DNA of 39,527 nucleotides, from the NCBI GenBank assembly GCA_018056165.1, contig JAGPGD010000015.1, forward strand, positions 1 through 39,527, given 5' to 3'. The position numbers were made by a program, and so were the translations under genes. Origin of the DNA: Paludibacteraceae bacterium. GTDB lineage: Bacteria; Bacteroidota; Bacteroidia; Bacteroidales; Paludibacteraceae. Under the pieces are notes generated by a model. The model saw only the letters and a program-made list of their open reading frames with translations, was not told the DNA's origin and did no database searches. Shown here in pieces: positions 24,713 to 32,354 of the stretch (position 1 is its first letter; the number at the start of each line of letters is the position of its first letter).

Positions 24713-24917
24713 TATCTTAAAAAATAAAGCATTGTGGAAAAATTATCATAAAAGGTGTAATTTTTATCATTCTATATAAATCAGTAAAATAATTTTTTGA
24801 AAATTTGTAATTCTGACGATAAGCAATTTTTTCCCAAAATTGTGATAAAATATAGTCTGATAAAAAAACGATTTTTAGTTTATTTTAATAACCCTCAGAT
24901 AAAAAATGAACACAAAA

Positions 24918-24950
24918 AAATCTCTGCAAACAATTCGTTTACAGAGATTT
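24918..24950 (-). terminator. intrinsic terminator of dnaK
   Basis: AAATCTCTG pairs with CAGAGATTT, then a single mismatch, then AAAC with GTTT, around the loop AATTC. On the minus strand it follows the dnaK stop by 21 bases and is trailed by a run of T. Confidence 0.85.
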
Positions 24951-24971
24951 TCATTTGAAAGTATGAACTAT

Positions 24972-26882
24972 TTAAACTTCTTCAAAGTCCACATCTGTTA
25001 CATCGCCTTCTTGATTACTGCCTCCCTGACCCTGTGGACCGGCTTCACCTGTATAACCTGCTCCTTGACTTGCCTGCTGTTGTGCATTGTACATTTCCTG
25101 GCTGGCTGCTTGAAAAGCAGTATTTAACTCGTGAGTAGCTTTATCAATTTCTTCTAAGTTCTGCGACTTATAAGCTTCTTTCAGTCGGTTCAAAGCAGCG
25201 TCAATCGGAGCTCTTTTATCTGCTGGAATTTTATCTCCAAATTCATTTAATTGTTTTTCAGTCTGGAAGATTAAACTGTCAGCATGATTCAACTTATCAA
25301 TTCGTTCTTTTTCTCTCGCATCAGCTTCAGCGTTAGCAGCAGCCTCTTCTTTCATTCGCTTGATTTCGGCATCCGTTAACCCTGAAGAAGCTTCTATACG
25401 AATGCTTTGTTCTTTACCTGTTGCTTTGTCTTTAGCCGATACATGAAGAATTCCATTGGCATCAATGTCGAATGTTACTTCAATTTGAGGAACTCCACGT
25501 GGAGCTGGCATAATACCATCCAAATGGAAACGTCCTAATGATTTATTTTGTGAAGCCAATGGTCGTTCTCCTTGCAGTACATGAATCTCCACAGAAGGTT
25601 GATTATCGGCTGCCGTAGTAAAGATTTCTGATTTACGTGTAGGAATAGTTGTATTGGCTTCTATTAATTTTGTCATAACCCCACCCAATGTTTCAATACC
25701 CAATGAAAGAGGCGTAACATCGAGCAACAATACATCTTTTACTTCACCTGCCAATACACCACCTTGAATAGCTGCACCAATAGCAACTACTTCATCCGGA
25801 TTGACGCCTTTTGAAGGAGCTTTGCCAAAGAATTTTTCTACTGCTTGCTGAATGGCAGGAATACGAGTTGAACCACCTACCAAAATCACTTCATTAATGT
25901 CATTTACTGTTAAACCTGCTTTTTGAAGAGCACTTCGACAAGGTTCAATGGTTCTTTGAATGAGATCATCAATTAATTGTTCAAATTTTGCACGTGTCAA
26001 AGTACGCACGAGGTGACGAGGAATTCCATCTACAGGCATAATATAAGGTAAATTAATTTCTGTAGAAGTAGCGGTAGACAATTCAATCTTTGCTTTTTCT
26101 GCAGCTTCTTTTAATCGCTGCAAAGCCATTGGATCTTTGCTTAAATCAACACCGCTGTTTTCATTTTTAAATTCCTGAACCAACCATTCAATAATACGTT
26201 GATCGAAATCATCTCCTCCCAAATGTGTATCACCATCTGTGGCTTTTACTTCGAAAACACCATCACCTAATTCCAGAATAGATACATCATGAGTACCTCC
26301 TCCGCAATCGAATACAACAATTTTCATTTCACGATTCGTCTTATCCAAACCATAAGCCAAAGCCGAAGCGGTAGGCTCATTGATGATACGACGCACATTC
26401 AGTCCTGCAATTTCTCCTGCCTCTTTTGTTGCTTTACGTTGTGCATCATTAAAATAGGCAGGAACGGTAATAATAGCATCAGTTACTTGCGTGCCTAAGT
26501 AATCTTCAGCAGTTTGCTTCATTTTTTGAAGAATAATAGCTGAAATTTCTTGTGGAGAATATAAATGTCCATCAATATCCACTTTTGGTAAATTGTTTTC
26601 TCCTCTTACCACTTTAAATGGCACGCGTGCTGCCTCGGCTGTTACTTCATCGTAAGTACGCCCCATAAAACGCTTGATGGAATATACTGTTCTTGTTGGA
26701 TTAATAATAGCTTGACGTTTTGCTGGATCACCCACCTTTCGTTCTCCATTTTCCAAGAAAGCAACTACCGACGGAGTGGTTCGTTTCCCTTCATTATTCG
26801 GTATAACAACTGGTTGATTTGCTTCCATTACAGCCACACAAGAGTTGGTGGTTCCTAAGTCTATCCCAATAATTTTTCCCAT
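24972..26882 (-). CDS. dnaK: chaperone DnaK (Hsp70)
   Basis: The protein has 636 residues, full length. The ATPase domain shows [52 protein letters not shown] and [12 protein letters not shown]. The linker [18 protein letters not shown] leads to the substrate-binding domain and helical lid. The C-terminus is a Gly/Gln-rich tail ending [10 protein letters not shown], the EEV(D)-like end of bacterial DnaK. One substitution is visible in the phosphate loop: Cys in FDCGGGTHD where Leu is usual, and His where Phe is usual. It stands alone, without grpE or dnaJ, and has its own terminator. No CIRCE-like repeat or TAnnTTTG box was found in the 346-base divergent spacer on its side. Confidence 0.97.
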   Translation of the reverse strand: MGKIIGIDLGTTNSCVAVMEANQPVVIPNNEGKRTTPSVVAFLENGERKVGDPAKRQAIINPTRTVYSIKRFMGRTYDEVTAEAARVPFKVVRGENNLPKVDIDGHLYSPQEISAIILQKMKQTAEDYLGTQVTDAIITVPAYFNDAQRKATKEAGEIAGLNVRRIINEPTASALAYGLDKTNREMKIVVFDCGGGTHDVSILELGDGVFEVKATDGDTHLGGDDFDQRIIEWLVQEFKNENSGVDLSKDPMALQRLKEAAEKAKIELSTATSTEINLPYIMPVDGIPRHLVRTLTRAKFEQLIDDLIQRTIEPCRSALQKAGLTVNDINEVILVGGSTRIPAIQQAVEKFFGKAPSKGVNPDEVVAIGAAIQGGVLAGEVKDVLLLDVTPLSLGIETLGGVMTKLIEANTTIPTRKSEIFTTAADNQPSVEIHVLQGERPLASQNKSLGRFHLDGIMPAPRGVPQIEVTFDIDANGILHVSAKDKATGKEQSIRIEASSGLTDAEIKRMKEEAAANAEADAREKERIDKLNHADSLIFQTEKQLNEFGDKIPADKRAPIDAALNRLKEAYKSQNLEEIDKATHELNTAFQAASQEMYNAQQQASQGAGYTGEAGPQGQGGSNQEGDVTDVDFEEV

Positions 26883-27228
26883 AACTTTATTTTTATGATG
26901 ATTATTTAATATTTTTTACTTTTTCATTCTTTACTTTGCAAAGGTTGTGCCATCTGGTTAATTGTCATTAATAATAATATTTTTTTAAGAGAGAAACTTA
27001 AAAAACGAAGAAATGTGAATAAAAATACTGACAAAAATGCAGAAAATATGCTATTGTGCCAGAAAAGAAATATTTTAGCACTTATTTTGATAACTGAGTA
27101 CAAATAATTCATCTACCCATATCAAAATAAAAGGTCAATTTTTATTTTTTGTCTTTTAAAATAAAATTATAACTTTGGAGCTGCAAATAAAAATAAAAAT
27201 AAATTAATACCTATTTAATTTAATTGCT
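26883..27228. other. divergent spacer between dnaK and fakA-like gene
   Basis: 346 bases, AT-rich. The fakA-side promoter is recognisable at 27148-27177. On the dnaK side I find no clear promoter box. An ORF on the minus strand at 26924-27112 is low-complexity and has no family features. Confidence 0.5.
27148..27177 (+). promoter_or_regulatory. promoter TTTG-N18-TAACTTTG of the fak-plsY operon
   Basis: TTTG at 27148-27151 and TAACTTTG at 27170-27177, separated by 18 bases, make the best-formed Bacteroidetes promoter in the window. The ATG follows 51 bases later. Confidence 0.65.
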
Positions 27229-29058
27229 ATGATTGCAACAGAAACAAAAATTGTTAATTCTGAAATCATAAAAGAAATTGAAGAAAAAATTGAAAATGTT
27301 TATTCTTATTTAAATAAGCAAAAGGAGTATGTAAACAGTTTGAATGTTTTTCCTGTGCCAGATGGTGATACAGGGCTCAACATGGTATTAACTATTCAAG
27401 GAGCTATTGCGGCTTTAAGAAGTAATAATGGTTATAGTTCGATGACACCAGGCAAATTTTTAAAAAATTTTGCGGAAAATATGCTACTCAATAGTCGGGG
27501 CTGTTCAGGAGTAATTTTGTCATTATTTGCTCAAGGTTTTACCCAGGTAACGGAAAATAATGATTTTTCGAAAGAAAACATTTACAAAGCAATTGAAAAT
27601 GGTTACCGAAATGCTTATGAAGGTACAGAAAATCCTAAGGAAGGAACAATGCTTACCATTATGAAAGCTCTAAAAGAGAAGTATTATGAGCTTATGCAAA
27701 CAGAAGATGATCCTGTAGCCATTATTAATAATACTTTACCTTATTTACGAGAAGTACTTGATAAGACTCCTGACATGCTCCCTGTTCTAAAACAAGCTGG
27801 AGTTGTTGATTCAGGAGCTGCAGGATTTATCATTTTACTGGAAGGAATTAATAAAGAATTAAATCATCATAATAATTTTAATAATATTTCAGTTCCTATT
27901 TTACTTAATCTAGGTAAAACTACCAGAAAGCTTTTAAACAAACGTCTTTCCAAATTTAAGAAAAGTTCCTATTTTCCCTTAATATTGAACATTAATACCA
28001 CTAAAATTCATAATTTGAGATTAAGGGAAGTGCTTCAGAATGCAAGAAATCTTTTAAGTAACAACCTCCACCATAATGGTAAAAATACTTTACAGGAACA
28101 AATTATTAATGATTTGCAACAAATAGATGAATCATGGAATCCTGACATTAAATATAAATTTTGTACTGAATTTGTGTTGGAGACCGATGTTATTTCTTCG
28201 AAAGAAGAATTAAAAGATAAATTAAAAGATTATGGTGACAGCCTTATCATTGTAAATAGTGACAATAAATACAAAGTTCATATTCATACCAACAAGCCAA
28301 ATGATATTTTTTCTGATATGTCCAAATTTGGTGAATTGCTTTTTACTAAAGTGGATGACATGAAAAAACAACATCGGAATTTTATCAGCGACAATATTAT
28401 TGATTATGAAAGGGATAAGAGTATCTTTTGTATTGTTTCAGGAAAAGGTTTTGCTGAAATTCTTCAAAATATGGGAGCTGATGATATTCTGTGTTATGGC
28501 AAAAACAAACCTTCTGTAAATCAATTGGTAAAAAGTTTAAACAATCTGAAAGCGAAAAATATTATTGTTGCAGCTGATGATAGTGATATTTTGATGGCAC
28601 TTAAATATGCTGTAACTTTGTGCAAATCAAATGTTTTGATTGTAGAATCTGATAATCCCATTTCTTTGATCAGTATAATGGTAAACATCTCGAAAGATTA
28701 TGATGTCCATACCATTTTTGATACGGCAATGAACAGTCTTCACGACATACGTTTTTGTGCCATTGCAAAGTCCACACGTGACATAATTGCAGAAGGAGGG
28801 ATACCAGTAAAGAAAAATGATTTTTTTGCTGTTTATAAGAAAAAAATTATTCTGGCAAATAAAAATTTAGAGCCTCTCATTGTTGAAATAATTCAGCAAT
28901 TAGCCAATGATAGTAGTTTGATTACGATTTACAAAGGGATTCGGGCTAAAAAAGAAGAGAATATAACAGGCAAACTCAAAGAGCAATTTCCTTCCTTAGA
29001 ATTTGAAGAATATTTTGGAGGACAATATAAATACGATTATTATATAACATTTGAATAA
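27229..29058 (+). CDS. fakA: DAK2-domain protein, fatty-acid kinase subunit A (FakA)-like
   Basis: The protein has 609 residues. The N-terminal DAK2 (DhaL-type) kinase domain (about 1-210) has NVFPVPDGDTGLNMVLTI, the Asp cluster that holds Mg-ATP, LNSRGCSGVILSLFAQG and KEGTMLTIMKAL. A middle region follows, then a C-terminal DegV-like half with VHIHTNKPNDIF and AEGGIPVKKNDFFAVYKK. This is the domain order of FakA (YloV), which phosphorylates fatty acids presented by FakB. The next genes encode a DegV/FakB protein (11 bases downstream) and a PlsY-like acyltransferase, so fatty acid to acyl-phosphate to lysophosphatidate forms a complete local pathway. It is longer than typical FakA (about 550). 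Confidence 0.88.
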   Translation: MIATETKIVNSEIIKEIEEKIENVYSYLNKQKEYVNSLNVFPVPDGDTGLNMVLTIQGAIAALRSNNGYSSMTPGKFLKNFAENMLLNSRGCSGVILSLFAQGFTQVTENNDFSKENIYKAIENGYRNAYEGTENPKEGTMLTIMKALKEKYYELMQTEDDPVAIINNTLPYLREVLDKTPDMLPVLKQAGVVDSGAAGFIILLEGINKELNHHNNFNNISVPILLNLGKTTRKLLNKRLSKFKKSSYFPLILNINTTKIHNLRLREVLQNARNLLSNNLHHNGKNTLQEQIINDLQQIDESWNPDIKYKFCTEFVLETDVISSKEELKDKLKDYGDSLIIVNSDNKYKVHIHTNKPNDIFSDMSKFGELLFTKVDDMKKQHRNFISDNIIDYERDKSIFCIVSGKGFAEILQNMGADDILCYGKNKPSVNQLVKSLNNLKAKNIIVAADDSDILMALKYAVTLCKSNVLIVESDNPISLISIMVNISKDYDVHTIFDTAMNSLHDIRFCAIAKSTRDIIAEGGIPVKKNDFFAVYKKKIILANKNLEPLIVEIIQQLANDSSLITIYKGIRAKKEENITGKLKEQFPSLEFEEYFGGQYKYDYYITFE

Positions 29059-29069
29059 ATTAAAGAGCT

Positions 29070-29957
29070 ATGAAAAAGAAAATTTTAATTATTGTAGGTG
29101 ATAATTTGGGACTAAAAAGGGATCAGATTGATTATGAAGATCTTGAAATTGTAAAATTTCCAACAATAGTAGATGGAAAAGAATATCGAGAAAGTGAAGA
29201 GCATGATGCTAATTGGCTGATATCAAAATTTGAAAGAGAAAATATAGTAGCTAAATCTTCTACTTTGCCCCAAAAAGACATTGTCGAAATTATCGAAAAA
29301 AATCATTCAAAATTCGATCTTATTATTCATGTGGTTATGAGTAGCGGACTTTCGGCTGCTTCTTTCAAAGTAGCTGAAAATATTCGTAAACAATATGAAA
29401 ATATTATTCCGATTATTAATGTAGATAGCAGACAAACAGTTTGTGGGGTGGCAAATGTTGTGCTTGGTATTATTGATTTGATAAAAGAGAACGATGATTT
29501 AAGCATAGAAGAGTTGACTCGATTATGTCAAGAAGTGGTGGAAAAAACTTATTCCTATTTTATACTTCCTGATTTATCATATTTATACAAAGGAGGAAGA
29601 ATTGGTAAAGCACAATCATTAATGGGAAGTGTGTTGCATATTATTCCGATTGTTGGAGCAATGGGAGACAATGAAGATGGCATTATCGTTCCTTGTGGGA
29701 AAGGAAGAACTTTTAAGCAAGTCAATGATCAGGTAATAGAATTGATCAAAGAGAAAATGAAAGAAAAATCAGTAGAAAAAATCAGGCGAGCCATTGTCCT
29801 TTATGGTTATGGTGATAGCAATCAGGAAGCTATTGCAGATTTTGTTGAAAAAGCAAAGTCATTGCCCACTCAAGATTTTATTATAGGAAAACCTGGATTA
29901 GTTGATACCGTTTATATAGGACCAGGCGGTTATTTAATTTCAGTTTATTTAAAATAA
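29070..29957 (+). CDS. fakB: DegV family fatty-acid-binding protein (FakB-like)
   Basis: The 295-residue protein has the two-domain DegV fold. Domain 1 has IIVGDNLGLKRDQI, VKFPTIVDGKEYRE, AKSSTLPQKDI and HVVMSSGLSAASFKVAE. The link is INVDSRQTVCGVANVVLGI. Domain 2 has SYLYKGGRIGKAQSLMGSVLHIIPI. SSTLPQ and SSGLSA correspond to the STSQPS and SSxLSG(T) carboxylate-binding loops and DSRQ to the helix-capping segment. FakB holds a single fatty acid for phosphorylation by FakA. One odd point is GDNLGLKRD where DegV proteins usually have TDSTxDL, so the first binding loop differs. Confidence 0.85.
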   Translation: MKKKILIIVGDNLGLKRDQIDYEDLEIVKFPTIVDGKEYRESEEHDANWLISKFERENIVAKSSTLPQKDIVEIIEKNHSKFDLIIHVVMSSGLSAASFKVAENIRKQYENIIPIINVDSRQTVCGVANVVLGIIDLIKENDDLSIEELTRLCQEVVEKTYSYFILPDLSYLYKGGRIGKAQSLMGSVLHIIPIVGAMGDNEDGIIVPCGKGRTFKQVNDQVIELIKEKMKEKSVEKIRRAIVLYGYGDSNQEAIADFVEKAKSLPTQDFIIGKPGLVDTVYIGPGGYLISVYLK

Positions 29958-29967
29958 AAAATATATT

Positions 29968-30582
29968 ATGAACACCTATTTATTTTATTCGTTTTGTTTG
30001 CTAATAGGTTATTTGATTGGTTCCATTTTATTTGCTCGTTTGATTACCAAACTTGTTACAGGGCGAAATATTACGGAACTTGGCAATCGCAATCCAGGCG
30101 CTTATAATGTGTTTAGAAATGTAGGGAAAAAGTGGGGGATTCTCGTAGGAATTCTGGATGTCGGGAAAGCACTTTTTCCCATGTTAATTGCCAAATATGC
30201 TTTTCATCTTCAAGATGATATTGCATTGGGATGTTTAGGAATAGGAGCTTTGTTGGGACATGGTTATTCTATTTTTTATCATTTTGAAGGTGGACGAGCT
30301 GCATCGACATTAATGGGTATGTTTTTATTTTTTATTCCTTATGAATTTTTAATTTCTTTTTTAATTACTAGTATAATTGTTTTACTCTTCATTAAAAAAG
30401 ATTATGGAGTGTGGGGACCCACATTGATTATAGCATTCAGTGCCATTTCTTGTTTGTTCTTTCATCATCCTGTCGAAGTAAAAATTATTATCTGGATTGG
30501 TGCATTAATTACCTTATTTTTTAATCGTGATGCGGTCCAGGAACGAACAAAAAAGCTGAGTCCTGCCGTTAAGAAAAAATAG
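29968..30582 (+). CDS. plsY: PlsY-like acyl-phosphate:glycerol-3-phosphate acyltransferase
   Basis: The 204-residue protein has about five membrane helices. Motif 1 reads YLIGSILFARLITKLVTGRN and ELGNRNPGAYNVFRNVGKKWG (canonical GSGNIGATN). The lysine-containing motif 2 is ILDVGKALFPM, and motif 3 reads GHGYSIFYHFEGGRAAST where most PlsY have GGKGVAT. Fold, length and motif order are PlsY. The changed glycines and the K to R, G to A change in motif 3 mark it as a diverged member. PlsY acylates glycerol 3-phosphate using acyl-phosphate. Only 10 bases separate it from the FakB gene, matching supply by FakAB. Confidence 0.85.
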   Translation: MNTYLFYSFCLLIGYLIGSILFARLITKLVTGRNITELGNRNPGAYNVFRNVGKKWGILVGILDVGKALFPMLIAKYAFHLQDDIALGCLGIGALLGHGYSIFYHFEGGRAASTLMGMFLFFIPYEFLISFLITSIIVLLFIKKDYGVWGPTLIIAFSAISCLFFHHPVEVKIIIWIGALITLFFNRDAVQERTKKLSPAVKKK

Positions 30583-30626
30583 GAATCAACATAAATTTAT
30601 AATTAAATAAATTTATTACTGTCAAG

Positions 30627-30665
30627 AAGTCAGACTTTTCGGATTTTTTTTCAGAAGTTTGACTT
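30627..30665 (+). terminator. hairpin after plsY, possible terminator
   Basis: AAGTCAGACTT (30627-30637) pairs with AAGTTTGACTT (30655-30665) with one G-T pair. The 17-base loop contains a T run. It ends three bases before the folK -7 box. Confidence 0.4.
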
Positions 30666-30667
30666 TA

Positions 30668-30675
30668 TATTTTTG
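30668..30675 (+). promoter_or_regulatory. -7 box TATTTTTG immediately before folK
   Basis: TATTTTTG fits TAnnTTTG and ends only six bases before the ATG at 30682. The transcription start would fall at or within a few bases of the start codon, giving a leaderless or nearly leaderless mRNA. Confidence 0.5.
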
Positions 30676-30681
30676 CAAATT

Positions 30682-31152
30682 ATGAGTCTTGTTTATTTAT
30701 CACTTGGAAGCAATCTTGGAGACAAAACTTCACATTTAAATAGTGCGATTGAAAAGCTGAATCAACTGGCAGGAACAGTTGTCCGGCGATCTTCGTTTTA
30801 TGTTACGAAGCCGTGGGGATTTGAATCGAAAAATGATTTCTTAAATGGTGTGGTTTTATTGAAAACTTCTCTTTCCCCTCTTGCTCTTTTAGAAAAAATT
30901 CAACAAATAGAACAGATGATGGGGCGAGTTTCTAAAACTTCTCATCAGAAATACGTCGATAGAACTATTGACATAGATATTTTGCTTTATGATAATCTTG
31001 TCATGGAACATCCTTCTTTGACTTTGCCCCATCCGCTTATGACAAGCCGAGATTTTGTTCTTATTCCGCTATTTGAAATTGCACCTAATATAACAGATCC
31101 TCGAACAGGAATGAAAATGAAGAATTTTTTATCAACAAAATCTTCCATTTAA
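30682..31152 (+). CDS. folK: 6-hydroxymethyl-7,8-dihydropterin pyrophosphokinase
   Basis: The protein has 156 residues from ATG 30682; a TTG three codons upstream lies within the promoter box and is rejected. HPPK motifs are VYLSLGSNLGDKTSHL, SSFYVTKPWGFESKNDFLNGVV, QIEQMMGR, VDRTIDIDILLYDN (the Asp pair binding Mg2+) and LPHPLMTSRDFVLIPLFEIAPN. It transfers pyrophosphate from ATP to hydroxymethyldihydropterin in folate synthesis. It is a stand-alone HPPK, not fused to FolB or FolP. Confidence 0.95.
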   Translation: MSLVYLSLGSNLGDKTSHLNSAIEKLNQLAGTVVRRSSFYVTKPWGFESKNDFLNGVVLLKTSLSPLALLEKIQQIEQMMGRVSKTSHQKYVDRTIDIDILLYDNLVMEHPSLTLPHPLMTSRDFVLIPLFEIAPNITDPRTGMKMKNFLSTKSSI

Positions 31153-31229
31153 AAAGCAATTTGTTATAGACAAAGAAAATTTTTCTAATAGATTCCAAAA
31201 ATTTGTTTTAGGTTAATAAAGCAAAAACT

Positions 31230-32270
31230 TTATTCAACTTTTAATAATCGTCCTGTTTGTGGATCGATATAAATTTTGGTTTTTGGATTTTGAAGTACTT
31301 CATTGGGAAGAGGAACGACAACACCAAATTGCGGAATAAGAAATTGCTGAGAAAAATAAATATTTTTACCATCACCAATGTTCACCAACGTAGAAGAAGG
31401 TAACACAGTGTTTAAAGTTTCTTGATGATCTTTTGTTTTAGTTGCCGGAACAAACGTAAAAGAATTGGGCGAAATGGTGATATAGTAAGGCGCACCTGAT
31501 AAATCGTCAGGAGGAACAACACCTTTCAACGTTGAAAAACGGAATAAGATTTCATTTTTCAATGGTTTGTTGGGAGTTAGGTATAAAACTTGTGTTTGTT
31601 TTTCTGAAATAGTTTTCCCAACAAAAAGTTCAGTTAATTCTTTTTCTCTGGCATTTAATTCTTTCAACAACGTATTGAGAGAAGCTCCATCTGCTGGTAA
31701 ATGATCCACCTCACAAGTGAGAATATTTAATCGGCTATCGCGAATATCGTAGATTTGTTTGGCGGCTCCTTCAGCTAATTTTGCTGTAGAACCTGCCAAC
31801 AAATATTCTTCCCCCAAAGGTAATAAAAAATAAGAGGAGTTTTTCTTTTCTTTGGAAGACAAAGTAACAGAAGGTTTTCCTCCTTCAGGTGAAGGCGGAC
31901 ATTCAACATTAATTCCACATAAAATGCCTTGTTGATTGAGGGTAATGTTTTTTAAAAGAGAATTTTTACTGGGAACAAAAGAATAAGTTCTTTGAAGATC
32001 AGGAATAACTTTGGTATAAACTGTAATATTTTTTATGCTATAAGTAGTTTTTTCTTCCGTAATCACATTTTTAGTTGCTAAATATCTTTCAGAATAAAGA
32101 TAAAATATGCCTGGTGTCTGGGTAGTTTTTTCCATTTGCACTTCGATGCACAATTGAGTCATTGGTAAAGAATAAATAATGACAGGCTGGTTTTCCGTAA
32201 TTGAAAAATTCTGAGCAGTCAGCAATAAACTTATGGAAATAACGCTAAAAAATGATATTAATTTTTTCAT
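31230..32270 (-). CDS. DUF4831 family exported protein
   Basis: The 346-residue protein has a signal peptide (FFSVISISLLLTAQ). The mature part begins with VIIYSLPMTQLCIEVQMEKT, then YLYSERYLATKNVITEEKTTYSIKNITVYTKVIPD, the layout I recognise from the Bacteroidales family DUF4831. Later parts contain KIYDIRDSRLNIL-type (QIYDIRDSRLNIL here) and FRFSTLKGVVPPDDLSGAPYYI. The end, PKTKIYIDPQTGRLLKVE, is a short beta motif. Function unknown; periplasmic or surface location is inferred. It lies 84 bases after topA on the same strand. Confidence 0.72.
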   Translation of the reverse strand: MKKLISFFSVISISLLLTAQNFSITENQPVIIYSLPMTQLCIEVQMEKTTQTPGIFYLYSERYLATKNVITEEKTTYSIKNITVYTKVIPDLQRTYSFVPSKNSLLKNITLNQQGILCGINVECPPSPEGGKPSVTLSSKEKKNSSYFLLPLGEEYLLAGSTAKLAEGAAKQIYDIRDSRLNILTCEVDHLPADGASLNTLLKELNAREKELTELFVGKTISEKQTQVLYLTPNKPLKNEILFRFSTLKGVVPPDDLSGAPYYITISPNSFTFVPATKTKDHQETLNTVLPSSTLVNIGDGKNIYFSQQFLIPQFGVVVPLPNEVLQNPKTKIYIDPQTGRLLKVE

Positions 32271-32354
32271 GACAAGTAAAATATATAGATTATATATATG
32301 AAACGAAAAAACAAGGTTTGTATTTTATAATCTCATTTTTTTATCTTTTTATTT

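Noticed and set aside
26924..27112. Small hydrophobic ORF upstream of dnaK
   Set aside because: Low-complexity Phe/Leu/Ser composition typical of AT-rich spacer; no ribosome site or family features.
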